Notes: a model not told the origin generated them from the letters alone. DNA of 64,000 nucleotides from Allomesorhizobium camelthorni (GCF_011045125.1 NZ_JAAKZF010000003.1:62001-126000), one strand, 5' to 3'; numbered from the stretch's first letter, positions 17,696 through 25,261 are shown. Made by a program: numbers and translations.

Positions 17696-19981
17696 CTATT
17701 CGGCGGCCTCGGAGCGCGTGGAGCGCTTGTCGCGCGCCGGCTTTTTCCGGCGGTGCTGCGCCGCAATCGGCGATATGTCTTCCATGGGGAACGCGTCGAC
17801 GGCCACTACGCGGTCCACCGCCGCCTTGGCTTCGGCAAGCTGTTCGAACTCCGCTGCGCTGATGACCCCCTTGTCGCGGGCGTCTTTCGGGTCCCGCATA
17901 TGCGCATCTCGCATCTTCTTTTCGATGTGCGCCGCGGCGGTGACGAGCCTGAAAGCCTGCTCGAGATCCTTCAGCGGGTGCTCCTTGTGCCCTTCGCCGA
18001 GATAGACATCCGGCATCAGCCTGTCGCGCTGAGGCGTATCCTTCATCAGCGTTTCAGCCACCTCGTTCGTCAGTTTGTCGGACGGCATCGGAGCGGGGAT
18101 ACCCACGGGAAAAGCGAGCAGCCTGACAAGCAAAGCCGCCCAGCGCGCCGGCAGATTGTCCAGCACACCGGCAAAGGCGGCCGCGATGCGGTCCTGACCC
18201 TGGTGCATCACATAGTCGACGATCGGCCGGTCTTCCTCATGCCGCCCCTCCGTCTCGAAGCGCTTCAGAACCGCGCCGAGCAGGTAGAGTTCCGACAGGA
18301 TGTCGCCCAGTCTGGCCGAGATCATCTCCTTGCGCTTGAGCGCGCCACCCAGCGTCATCAGCGCGAAATCGGCAAGCAGCGCAAAGGCTGCGGCATACCG
18401 CGAGAGTTGTTTCCAGTAGCCGGACATCGCCGCCCCCCGTGGGGCCGGCCCGATGCGCCCGCCCGACCAGCCGCGCACGAAGGCCCGCCCGGCAGTGACG
18501 AAGGCATGCCCGGCATGGCGCCAGATCACCTTATCGAAGGCGTCCAGGCCTTTCTTCTCATCCTTGTCGGCCAGCGCCAGCATTTCCTCCAGCATGTAGG
18601 GATGCGAGCGGACTGCGCCTTGCCCGAAGATCATCAGGTTGCGCGTGAGGATGTTGGCGCCCTCGACCGTGATGCCGATCGGCGCCGACCTGTACTGGCT
18701 GCCGAGATAGTTCTTCGGGCCGTCGATGATCGACTTGCCGCCGTGGATGTCCATCGCTTTCTCGATCGACTCGCGCATGCGTTCGGTGGCGTGGAACTTC
18801 ATGATGGCCGAGATCACCGACGGCCTGTGCCCCTCGTCGAGCGCGGCAATGGTGAGCCGCCTTGCGGCGTCGATCAGATAGATATTGGCGGCAATATCGG
18901 CGAGCGGCTTCCGGATACCCTCGAACATGCCGATCGGCACGTCGAACTGAGTCCTGACCCGCGCGTAGGCCCCGGTGGCACGCGCGCATATGGCGGCGGC
19001 CGCCGCCGACTGCGAGGGCAGCGAAATGCCGCGGCCGGCGGCAAGCGCGGTCATCAGCATCTTCCAGCCTTCGCCGATCTGCTTCTCGCCGCCCAATATC
19101 CGGTCGAGCGGCACGAACACGTCCTTCCCGTAGAGCGGACCGTTCTGGAAATGAGTGAATTGCGGAATATGCCGTTCGCCATAAGTCACGCCCGGCGTCG
19201 ACGTCGGCAGCAGCGCAACCGTGATGCCGAGTTCTTCTCCACGGCCGAGATGGTTTTTCGGGTCGTACATCTTGAACGCGAGGCCCATGACGGTGGCGAT
19301 CGGGCCGAGTGTGATGTAGCGCTTGTGGAAGTTGAGCCTGACACCCAGGACCTTCTCGCCCTCCCACTTGCCATATTCGACGATGCCGCTGTCGGTCATC
19401 GCCGCCGCATCCGACCCGGCATCCGGCGAGGTCAGGGCAAAACAGGGGATCTCACGCCCGTCTGCGAGCCTTGGCAACCAGTAGTCCCGCTGCGCGTCAG
19501 TGCCGAAATGCATCAGCAATTCGCCCGGACCCAGCGAATTCGGCACCATCACAGTCACGCCCGCCACCACGCTGCAGGAGGAGACTGTGCGGACGACTTC
19601 CGAATGCGCGGTGTTGGAGAAGCCGAGGCCGCCATATTTCTTCGGGATGATCATGCCGAAGAATTTCTTCTCGCGCAGAAAGTCCCAGACCTCGCGGGGC
19701 AGGTCGCGGTCCTCCCAGTTGATCTTCCAGTCATCGACCATGGCGCAGAGTTCGCGCACCGGCCCGTCCATGAAGGCCTGCTCCTCGGCGGACAATCTGG
19801 CGGGCGGCATGGCGAGAAGCTTGTTCCAGTCGGGATTGCCGGTGAAAAGCTCGCCGTCCCACCACACCGTGCCCGCATCGATCGCGTCCCGCTCGGTCTC
19901 GGAGATCGGCGGCACGACACGCGCGGCCCATTTGAAGACCGGCCGGGTTATGGTGTCGCGGCGGAAAGTGCGCAGGCTCAT
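17696..19981 (-). CDS. fadE: Acyl-CoA dehydrogenase, FadE type
   Basis: This 761-residue, large FadE-like flavoprotein catalyses the first step of beta-oxidation. Recognisable blocks are the FAD/substrate region CFALTSPDAGSDAAAMTDSG, GVRLNFHKRYITLGPIATVMGLAF, FVPLDRILGGEKQIGEGW, the KFHATERMRESIEKAMDIHGGKS region and GANILTRNLMIFGQGAVRSHP. A helical C-terminal domain of about 250 residues follows, as in E. coli FadE. The start ATG at 19981 follows GGGAGG. It is convergent with the thiolase/FadB/CoA-hydrolase operon, completing the pathway. The last 15 residues are basic (HRRKKPARDKRS). Confidence 0.93.
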   Translation of the reverse strand: MSLRTFRRDTITRPVFKWAARVVPPISETERDAIDAGTVWWDGELFTGNPDWNKLLAMPPARLSAEEQAFMDGPVRELCAMVDDWKINWEDRDLPREVWDFLREKKFFGMIIPKKYGGLGFSNTAHSEVVRTVSSCSVVAGVTVMVPNSLGPGELLMHFGTDAQRDYWLPRLADGREIPCFALTSPDAGSDAAAMTDSGIVEYGKWEGEKVLGVRLNFHKRYITLGPIATVMGLAFKMYDPKNHLGRGEELGITVALLPTSTPGVTYGERHIPQFTHFQNGPLYGKDVFVPLDRILGGEKQIGEGWKMLMTALAAGRGISLPSQSAAAAAICARATGAYARVRTQFDVPIGMFEGIRKPLADIAANIYLIDAARRLTIAALDEGHRPSVISAIMKFHATERMRESIEKAMDIHGGKSIIDGPKNYLGSQYRSAPIGITVEGANILTRNLMIFGQGAVRSHPYMLEEMLALADKDEKKGLDAFDKVIWRHAGHAFVTAGRAFVRGWSGGRIGPAPRGAAMSGYWKQLSRYAAAFALLADFALMTLGGALKRKEMISARLGDILSELYLLGAVLKRFETEGRHEEDRPIVDYVMHQGQDRIAAAFAGVLDNLPARWAALLVRLLAFPVGIPAPMPSDKLTNEVAETLMKDTPQRDRLMPDVYLGEGHKEHPLKDLEQAFRLVTAAAHIEKKMRDAHMRDPKDARDKGVISAAEFEQLAEAKAAVDRVVAVDAFPMEDISPIAAQHRRKKPARDKRSTRSEAAE

Positions 19982-20540
19982 GGGAAAACGCCTCCCGTTC
20001 CTCATGCCATCATAGCTGGAATGCCGCGCATCGCGATCAGTTCCGGCCCGCGTGGCGTCGCATTCGGGCCGCTTGGAACATGCACGTCGGTTGGGAGCCG
20101 GAGTTCGTCCCACAGCGAGAGCGATGACGATCGCCTAGCGGGCATTTGTCGCGCGAGCTGCGGCTTGCCGGAATATCAGCAGTCGGCGCGGTTCAAGACG
20201 TTCGAGCCGACCGGAGAAGAAGAGCGGCCCTATTCGCACGTCGTTGCCGCCGATCACCTTATATATGGTCGGCGGTCTTCTAGGGCATAACATCTGTACT
20301 ATGTGAAGCTGGCCGCTATTGCAGCAAAATCCAGGAATGTTCTCCCCTGCCCCTGGGATAGTCTCTCCAGGGAGAACAATTGGCCGTATGCAATGACTTG
20401 GCCAATTTGTGATGGTGCGGTCGAGAATTGTGCCATAGTGAGGCCCCGCAAGGACTTAGCGGCAGGTGCGGGGAAAAACGCCCGTTGAATCCATTGAGAA
20501 ATCCCGGAGCCTGCCCGCACCTTCGCTCGCCTCTTCGGCC
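19982..20540. other. Intergenic region between fadE and the prophage border
   Basis: No convincing gene was found in these roughly 560 bases. They contain the fadE leader and a long imperfect inverted repeat near 20339-20377. A 73-codon minus frame at 20299-20520 overlaps the repeat and has no recognisable features, so it is not called. Confidence 0.4.
20339..20377. repeat. Inverted repeat / hairpin
   Basis: GTTCTCCC at 20339 pairs with GGGAGAAC at 20370-20377, and the arms continue inward (CTG / CAG) with one bulged base. No T-run follows, so it is not a standard terminator. The role is unknown. It lies about 450 bases before the tRNA that marks the prophage border. Confidence 0.5.
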
Positions 20541-20708
20541 TTATGTAGCAAAAGCACCAAGGCGCAATCGCGGCAGAGCTGGTGAGCCGTGCGCCTCCTG
20601 ATCATGCGAGGCGACCGCTATCTGTTCGCGTAGGTCCGCCATGTTGGCGAGCATTTCGCCACGCTTGCGAAGCAACCCAGAGATCGTGTTTTGGTAGCCG
20701 GCGTCCAT
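20541..20708 (-). CDS. Small coiled-coil hypothetical protein, possibly C-terminally truncated
   Basis: A 55-residue frame starts MDAGYQNTISGLLRKRGEML and continues LANMADLREQIAV, an alpha-helical, probably coiled-coil start. The last 15 residues (PALPRLRLGAFAT) look unlike the helical part, which suggests that the original C-terminus was lost near the prophage border. It recalls short rhizobial proteins of unknown function with the same kind of N-terminus, but this is from memory and not verified. It is below common gene-caller length limits. Confidence 0.45.
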   Translation of the reverse strand: MDAGYQNTISGLLRKRGEMLANMADLREQIAVASHDQEAHGSPALPRLRLGAFAT

Positions 20709-20827
20709 GATACCATGCCTCCAGCATGGCCTCCCGCCACCTCGCCGTGAGGAGGCTATGCGAAGGCTGGCGCTGCATCGGGTATATCGGGGACAGAAGC
20801 GCGCCAGCCTTTTCTCATGCCGGTTCG

Positions 20828-20902
20828 GGGCGATTGGCTCAGCGGGAGAGCACTCCCTTCACACGGGTGGGGTCGCAGGTTCAATCCCTGCATCGCCCAC
20901 CA
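20828..20902 (+). tRNA. tRNA-Val (CAC)
   Basis: The full cloverleaf is visible: acceptor GGGCGAT/ATCGCCC with encoded ACCA, D-stem GCTC/GAGC, anticodon loop TTCACAC (CAC, valine), T-stem GCAGG/CCTGC with TTCAATC loop. The anticodon stem CTCCC/GGGTG has one T-T mismatch (positions 28 and 42). The downstream DNA changes in character and leads into phage genes, so the 3' end of this tRNA is the likely attachment site of the prophage. Confidence 0.93.
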
Positions 20903-21135
20903 AATTTCTCAACAAAATCAATGATAGCTTACCAATCGAAGCCGCGTTGATTGTGTGAACTTGCAGTTTTGTGCAGGAACATGCGGCGAACGGAAGGCAT
21001 CTTCCCGTACAAATCCCGTACACGGTTTCGGGTTTTGTTCGCATGGCAAGTGCGCCGCGTGCTATGTCGCTTGACATCTGGGACTTTAGCCGCGTGGACG
21101 CACGGTCCTCGCTTCCGGTTTGGTTGGTTCGACGG

Positions 21136-21993
21136 ATGCGCATTAACGAAGCGATACGCAAAACAGTCGTATTCCTCGGGATTCAAGACAATACCGGCGC
21201 GTTTACGCCGTATGGAACGGGCTTTGTCGCGCTCTGGCCCGAGCACGATCGATATTACATTTATCTCGTCACGGCGAAGCACGTCCTCAGTGACATCAAG
21301 CGCACAAGTCGCGATTTGATTGGCCGGCTGAACAGCAAGGAGGGCAAGGCGGAACTCGGCAAGCTGCCAGCGCCCGACGAATGGTTTACGCATCCCTCAA
21401 ATTCGCAGTGCGATATTGCCGTCGTTCCGTTCTCCGCCTCCCCTGAGACGTTCGACTATAAGGGCGTTGACCTAATCAAAAATATCCTGACGGAGGACTT
21501 CATTCGGGAGAATGAAGTCGGACCAGGAGACATGGTCTTTACTGCTGGTCTGCTAACTCGTCATTTTGGCGTTTCTAAAAACATTCCGATCGTTCGCAGC
21601 GGCAACATTGCTGCAATGCCCGACGAACCGATAGATCTGGTGGACTTGGGCCATCAAGAGGTTTACCTCATCGAAAGTCGCTCAATTGGTGGCTTGAGCG
21701 GCTCGCCGGTATTCCTCAGTTCTAGTGCAGCCCGGGTGCGCGGCGGCACACTGGTTCTTGACCCAATGAAGCAGGAGCGCCTAATTGGCGTGAATATTGG
21801 CCTGTTTCAGCTTCAACCCTCTATTGATAGAGCGCGGACAGACGAGGCCGAACGGCGGGATCATTTTCTGGAGATGATGAGCGCCGGGATTGCGATCGTC
21901 GTCCCCATTCAGCGCGCAATTGAGATCATCAGGGATAGGCCGGACATGATTGAGCATCGCTATAAGCAGTATAGGAGCGGCGAAATGACTTAG
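21136..21993 (+). CDS. Trypsin-like serine protease domain protein
   Basis: The protein has about 285 residues. The chymotrypsin-fold triad can be read: His in YLVTAKHVLSD, Asp in SNSQCDIAVVPF and Ser in SIGGLSGSPVFLS (GLSGSP being the serine motif). It has no signal peptide, so it is probably cytoplasmic. It is the first gene inside the prophage next to the tRNA and reads opposite to the late genes, like a moron or cargo gene. Cytosolic trypsin-like proteins occur in several bacterial defence modules, but no partner nuclease or sensor is seen here. The start MRINEAIRK was chosen because the fold begins there; upstream in-frame ATGs at 21043 and 21064 are possible. Confidence 0.75.
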   Translation: MRINEAIRKTVVFLGIQDNTGAFTPYGTGFVALWPEHDRYYIYLVTAKHVLSDIKRTSRDLIGRLNSKEGKAELGKLPAPDEWFTHPSNSQCDIAVVPFSASPETFDYKGVDLIKNILTEDFIRENEVGPGDMVFTAGLLTRHFGVSKNIPIVRSGNIAAMPDEPIDLVDLGHQEVYLIESRSIGGLSGSPVFLSSSAARVRGGTLVLDPMKQERLIGVNIGLFQLQPSIDRARTDEAERRDHFLEMMSAGIAIVVPIQRAIEIIRDRPDMIEHRYKQYRSGEMT

Positions 21994-21999
21994 CGCACG
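21984..21999 (+). repeat. 16-bp direct repeat, copy 1
   Basis: AATGACTTAGCGCACG occurs here, across the stop codon of the protease gene, and again exactly at 23994-24009. The following 20 bases are also similar between copies (both contain a CACAC...CCGCT run). The copies bracket the secreted-protein/membrane-protein cassette. Confidence 0.6.
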
Positions 22000-22244
22000 T
22001 GCACACGCCCCACCGCTCAGGTCGAATCCGGCCCGGGGAGCCACTTACCACAAATTGCTTGTCAAGAATCCCGGAATTCTGCGGTTTTCGCAGTTTCCGC
22101 CACCTTCCGTGTTGCACGTTTTGTTGGACGTTTTCGGGCACGCGGATTTCTTGGCCCGCTTCCAAGGGGAGGAACGAACGCTTCACTGTTCCCCTATTAT
22201 GCTATTCGGCCTTAGGGTGCTAGAGATGGACCTAGGGGGATAAG

Positions 22245-23123
22245 ATGAAGCGAGCGATTGTTGCAGCCTTGGGTGCGGTGTCGATTTTCGGCGGAAGCGC
22301 CTCACTCGCTGAGGAGCTTTGCACAGGGAACACTCGTCAGCACCACCCGCTGGGAGAATACGATTTCTCCACCAACTCCCGCGTCGAAGAAGACGGCGAG
22401 TTTTGGAAGTACATTGCCTGCGTTCAAAATAACAGCACTGAATATTGGCTTCGTCTGAGTTGGTTCATCCCACTGATTGGTGATCGCTGGGTCCCTCCCG
22501 GAGAGCATTTGGAGCAATCTCGCCTATCGAATGACGCAGACGCACGCCCGATTTTGGCATGCATTGAGTACGGCAACTTGAAGCAAAAAGCCGTCGCTCA
22601 GCTGCTCGGGGATGCGCAGGACGAAAAAAAGAGCAGCAATCCCGATGAAGTTGGTTGTCGTAGGTCGCTGGGCTTTGATGCAGCACCGACTGAAAAGGCG
22701 GTCGAATTGCCCTCCGATGGCTTGATGGAGGAGACCCGCCTGTTCGTTCCATCTGATATAAAAGACCCAGCTAACTCAATGCTGGAAGTAAATGTCTCGT
22801 ATGGCATAAAGCCAGGGACCAATGGATACGAGAGCTACTTCGTCTACAATGCGACGCCTTACCAGGGCAGTTCAAACGCCAACCCTGATCTAATCCGGAT
22901 CAAGCCGAGGTTTTCACCCAAAGCGCAGTACCTATTGAATGCGTTTTCTGGTCAAGTTTCAAAGGATTATCTTCAAGTGGCGAAGGAGGGCTCCTTTTCG
23001 TTCGGTGTTTCCGGCGCAGCCAAATGGGAGATCGAGCCGGCATTCTATGACTTTGTGGATCAGGATGGAAACGTGCTGACTAGCCTCCATGTGCCACTGT
23101 TTTCGCCGGCAGGCACCAATTGA
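22245..23123 (+). CDS. Secreted hypothetical protein
   Basis: This 292-residue protein has a clear signal peptide (RAIVAALGAVSIFGGSASLA, cleavage near residue 22). The mature part is acidic and aromatic-rich, with several cysteines (EELCTGN, YIACVQN, ILACIEYG, EVGCRRS) that could form disulfides in the periplasm. It resembles no family I can name. GGGGGA lies upstream of the ATG. It overlaps the next gene by four bases (TTGA), so the two are coupled. GC content is visibly lower than in the host genes, consistent with acquired DNA. Confidence 0.7.
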   Translation: MKRAIVAALGAVSIFGGSASLAEELCTGNTRQHHPLGEYDFSTNSRVEEDGEFWKYIACVQNNSTEYWLRLSWFIPLIGDRWVPPGEHLEQSRLSNDADARPILACIEYGNLKQKAVAQLLGDAQDEKKSSNPDEVGCRRSLGFDAAPTEKAVELPSDGLMEETRLFVPSDIKDPANSMLEVNVSYGIKPGTNGYESYFVYNATPYQGSSNANPDLIRIKPRFSPKAQYLLNAFSGQVSKDYLQVAKEGSFSFGVSGAAKWEIEPAFYDFVDQDGNVLTSLHVPLFSPAGTN

Positions 23124-23548
23124 CTAACGTTCTCGTTTCGATTGGATACGCCTCCCCAGCCCCACTGCTTGCGGTCCTGACCCCATGGCAGGAATTGTTC
23201 CGCGGAACTGTTTTTGCGCGGCCCGGAATTTCGGCTGCGGCGGATCCCACAGCTCTGTTGCTCGGAGCTATCCTCAGCTTTGTCATCGTGACGTTGTGGC
23301 AACATCGAGGATCACAATTTCTTCGTAGGGCCACCCTTGGCTCGTTCTTCCTGATGGCAGCTTTGCTAGCCGCCTGCGGACTATTTCATCATATGCTACG
23401 GCGACCGTGGCCGCCTGATACGACAGCTTGGTTGGAGTCCTTTTGGGACTATTGCTATGTGGCGGCAATGGTTGACACATTCGTCCTTGTCACCGTGGCG
23501 GCGATGCTAATTGGAGCCAGCGTCCGCTCATCAGGCACACCCGGCTAA
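23120..23548 (+). CDS. Small multi-pass membrane protein
   Basis: The protein has 142 residues and a TTG start overlapping the preceding TGA. Three hydrophobic segments are visible: DPTALLLGAILSFVIVTLW, ATLGSFFLMAALLAACGLF and VAAMVDTFVLVTVAAMLIG. An inner-membrane location is expected. The coupling suggests it works with the secreted protein encoded upstream. The function is unknown. Confidence 0.6.
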   Translation: MTNVLVSIGYASPAPLLAVLTPWQELFRGTVFARPGISAAADPTALLLGAILSFVIVTLWQHRGSQFLRRATLGSFFLMAALLAACGLFHHMLRRPWPPDTTAWLESFWDYCYVAAMVDTFVLVTVAAMLIGASVRSSGTPG

Positions 23549-23581
23549 AATGCGAGCTTGCATCCCAAACTCGCGGTTCCT

Positions 23582-23728
23582 ATGTCCTACATGAAATACG
23601 AACAGCCGAAGCGTGTGGGGGCTACCACAGGGCTGATTAAATCTGGAAGTGCCCTCGCTGCTGGTCTTAGGCGCGATGTTCGGCTCATCAAGAGGCACGC
23701 GCAGGTAGAAGGAGAACCCGCCATATGA
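23582..23728 (+). CDS. Very small hypothetical protein (48 residues)
   Basis: The ATG frame MSYMKYEQPKRVGATT... ends in a TGA that overlaps the next start (ATGA at 23725). It is basic, with RRDVRLIKRHAQ near the end. The overlap with a good downstream small gene is the main support. The ribosome binding site is weak. Confidence 0.4.
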   Translation: MSYMKYEQPKRVGATTGLIKSGSALAAGLRRDVRLIKRHAQVEGEPAI

Positions 23729-23847
23729 CGGTGTTCCTCGCTATCGAAGCCAGCCAGCCGAGCGGTAACAACTACCGTCTGGTAGTAGGGTGCACATTGC
23801 CCCTTGCGCTGGTTTCGTTGGTTGTCGCTATCGCGCGGCTGTTCTGA
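23725..23847 (+). CDS. Very small membrane protein (40 residues)
   Basis: The ATG is preceded by AAGGAG at good spacing. The 40-residue product has one C-terminal hydrophobic helix (LVVGCTLPLALVSLVVAIARLF). It is followed within five bases by a rho-independent terminator, which strongly supports a real transcript end here. The function is unknown. Confidence 0.55.
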   Translation: MTVFLAIEASQPSGNNYRLVVGCTLPLALVSLVVAIARLF

Positions 23848-23851
23848 TGAA

Positions 23852-23884
23852 GAAGAGCATCCCGGCAACGGGGTGCTCTTTTCG
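23852..23884 (+). terminator. Rho-independent terminator
   Basis: The stem AAGAGCATCCCG / CGGGGTGCTCTT (one G-T pair) with loop GCAA is followed by TTTT. It ends the plus-strand left-end transcript. Confidence 0.85.
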
Positions 23885-23993
23885 TTTCTAGTCGTGAAGG
23901 GCGGTGGCTTGGAGGCCTCGCCCGGAAGCCGCGATCTGTTTCCGTTCAACCACTTCGGCGACGGTGTGGCAAAATTCGCGTTCACCGTCAATC

Positions 23994-24009
23994 AATGACT
24001 TAGCGCACG
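23994..24009 (+). repeat. 16-bp direct repeat, copy 2
   Basis: An exact second copy of AATGACTTAGCGCACG lies 2010 bases from copy 1 at 21984. The sequence between the terminator at 23884 and the next gene at 24108 has only weak short frames, and none is called. Confidence 0.6.
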
Positions 24010-24107
24010 CGCTGCCACACCCGCTGACCGACGAGACGGTCCTGGCGGACTTGAAGCGGTTCAACAAGAAGGGCACAATCTTTCGACGGTGATGATGGAG
24101 GGATGTG

Positions 24108-24326
24108 ATGCGCGGGCTGAAAGGAAAAATGCTCTTCGCGGCGGTCAAGCCGTTCATGGGTCGGCCAAACACGCCAGAGACGGTAGAAGAGATCGGGGCG
24201 GCGCTTGAGAAGGCCGAAGAAGACTACGCGGCCTTGATCGCCGATTTGACGCGCGAATTCACGCCGGAAGAGCTCGAAAAATTTCTGCTTGGCGAATTCA
24301 CGCCGGAAGACCGTCACCTGATGTAG
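24108..24326 (+). CDS. Small hypothetical phage protein
   Basis: This 72-residue, helical, acidic protein contains EEIGAALEKAEEDYAALIADLTREFTPEELEKFLLGEFTPE, with a duplicated EFTPE element. The ATG at 24108 follows GGAGGG at good spacing, and a GTG one codon earlier is also possible. Its end overlaps the convergent zinc-ribbon gene by 13 bases. Confidence 0.6.
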   Translation: MRGLKGKMLFAAVKPFMGRPNTPETVEEIGAALEKAEEDYAALIADLTREFTPEELEKFLLGEFTPEDRHLM

Positions 24327-24571
24327 GGATTGACCCAGCCGGACGGCCCTGTCGGCGGCGAGATGATGATGCCGACTTTCTTGCCGCCGCACTTCGAGCA
24401 TTTCAGTTTCGGCGCGAGATCGTCATGCAGGACCGAATGATCCGGCCCGAGCCTTTCCCGCAGCTTCACCAGGTCGAGTGTCTGATTGTGTTGGCAGTGC
24501 CAGTTATGGCAATGGGCGTGCAGCGTGTAGTCGCCGTCGATGAGCTCCTTGACCGTGGTGAATCTGATCAT
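24314..24571 (-). CDS. Small zinc-ribbon-like protein
   Basis: This 85-residue protein has two candidate metal-binding clusters, HAHCHNWHCQH near residue 20 and LKCSKCGGKKVG near residue 60, consistent with a zinc ribbon. Similar small proteins are recalled from rhizobial phages and genomes without a known function. No good Shine-Dalgarno precedes the chosen ATG, so the start is uncertain. It is divergent from the next small gene. Confidence 0.6.
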   Translation of the reverse strand: MIRFTTVKELIDGDYTLHAHCHNWHCQHNQTLDLVKLRERLGPDHSVLHDDLAPKLKCSKCGGKKVGIIISPPTGPSGWVNPYIR

Positions 24572-24635
24572 CGGGAGAAAATAGCGCGAGTTCGGGCGGC
24601 TGGGAACATTCTCGCCATCGCACCGTTTCAACGCG

Positions 24636-24845
24636 ATGGCAGATCCGATTCCCCTCGACGATGCGATACGCTCCGAAGTCCGGCGCGAGATGGAGATCGC
24701 CAGGGCCAAATACGGCGAGCATTTCGAGCTGCTCTGCATCGAAGGCAGTTGGGGAGACACGATCGACGACCGCAAGGCGCTGCAGCTGCTGCGCTCGCTC
24801 AACCGCACCGGCTCCATTTACGCGGAAGTTATCTGCCAGGTCTGA
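24636..24845 (+). CDS. Small hypothetical protein
   Basis: This 69-residue soluble acidic protein contains DDAIRSEVRREMEIARAKYGEHFELLCIEGSWGDTIDDRKALQLL. No family is recognised. It ends immediately before a strong rho-independent terminator, which supports expression as a single gene from the 64-base divergent gap. Confidence 0.6.
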   Translation: MADPIPLDDAIRSEVRREMEIARAKYGEHFELLCIEGSWGDTIDDRKALQLLRSLNRTGSIYAEVICQV

Positions 24846-24849
24846 ACGC

Positions 24850-24895
24850 AAGAAGCCCGCCACTCGGATCCTGCGATAGCGGCGGGCTTCTTTTC
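24850..24895 (+). terminator. Rho-independent terminator
   Basis: AGAAGCCCGCC ... GGCGGGCTTCT is followed by TTTT. It ends the 24636-24845 gene. Confidence 0.88.
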
Positions 24896-24965
24896 CCAAG
24901 GGTGAACGAGGAGCCCTTGAGGCTACAGAACTCCAAGGCAAAAGTTTTGTTCCGGGCTAAAAAGC

Positions 24966-25002
24966 AAAAAAAGCCCGCGCCTCCGGAGAGACGCGGGCTT
25001 TT
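24966..25002. terminator. Bidirectional terminator hairpin
   Basis: The stem AAGCCCGCG / CGCGGGCTT (9 bp) has an A-run on the left flank and a T-run on the right, so it can act on both strands. It is the second of four GC hairpins in the gene-free stretch 24846-25411. Confidence 0.75.
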
Positions 25003-25138
25003 CGACTTCTAGATTTTAATGTTTATTCGGCCTGCGGCTGACCGGCAGGAAATCCGCTTCGGCCGGCGCGGGCAGCATTCGGACTACTGACCGCGCTGGT
25101 CGAATTGTCGTCCACCACGCAAACGCCGAATGCAAGAA

Positions 25139-25169
25139 GGCCGCCGCTCCTGCGACGAAGCGGCGGGCT
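25139..25169. repeat. GC-rich hairpin
   Basis: CCGCCGC at 25141 pairs with GCGGCGG at 25160. It lacks a clean T-run, so terminator activity is doubtful. It is third in the hairpin cluster. Confidence 0.4.
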
Positions 25170-25221
25170 CTTGGCCTTTACCAGGGGGGTGGAAACCAGC
25201 CCCGCCGCAGGATCGCGACCG

Positions 25222-25261
25222 AAAAAAGGCCCGACCGAAAGGGGCGTTGATCGGTCGGGCC
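25222..25261 (-). terminator. Late/lysis operon terminator
   Basis: On the minus strand GGCCCGACC / GGTCGGGCC is followed by six T residues (25227-25222). It lies about 150 bases past the last minus-strand lysis-region gene and is the likely end of the very long late transcript. Confidence 0.85.

Noticed and set aside
17507-20290. Very long plus-strand open frame (927 codons) opposite fadE
   Set aside because: It is antisense to a fully convincing acyl-CoA dehydrogenase; composition is Arg/His/Gly-rich as expected of a GC-rich shadow frame, with no domain pattern.
20299-20520. 73-codon minus frame near the prophage border
   Set aside because: No start context, no recognisable sequence, and it overlaps the inverted repeat; nothing supports coding.
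23587-23991. 134-codon minus frame opposite the tiny plus-strand ORFs
   Set aside because: No ribosome binding site, crosses the plus-strand terminator, no helical or domain pattern.
23886-24093. Short plus-strand frames (including one ending LADLKRFNKKGTIFRR)
   Set aside because: The end looks protein-like but no start with a ribosome binding site was found; possibly a remnant, not called as a gene.
24504-24941. 145-codon minus frame in the left-end region
   Set aside because: Overlaps a better plus-strand gene and the terminator; composition is Arg/His-rich shadow.
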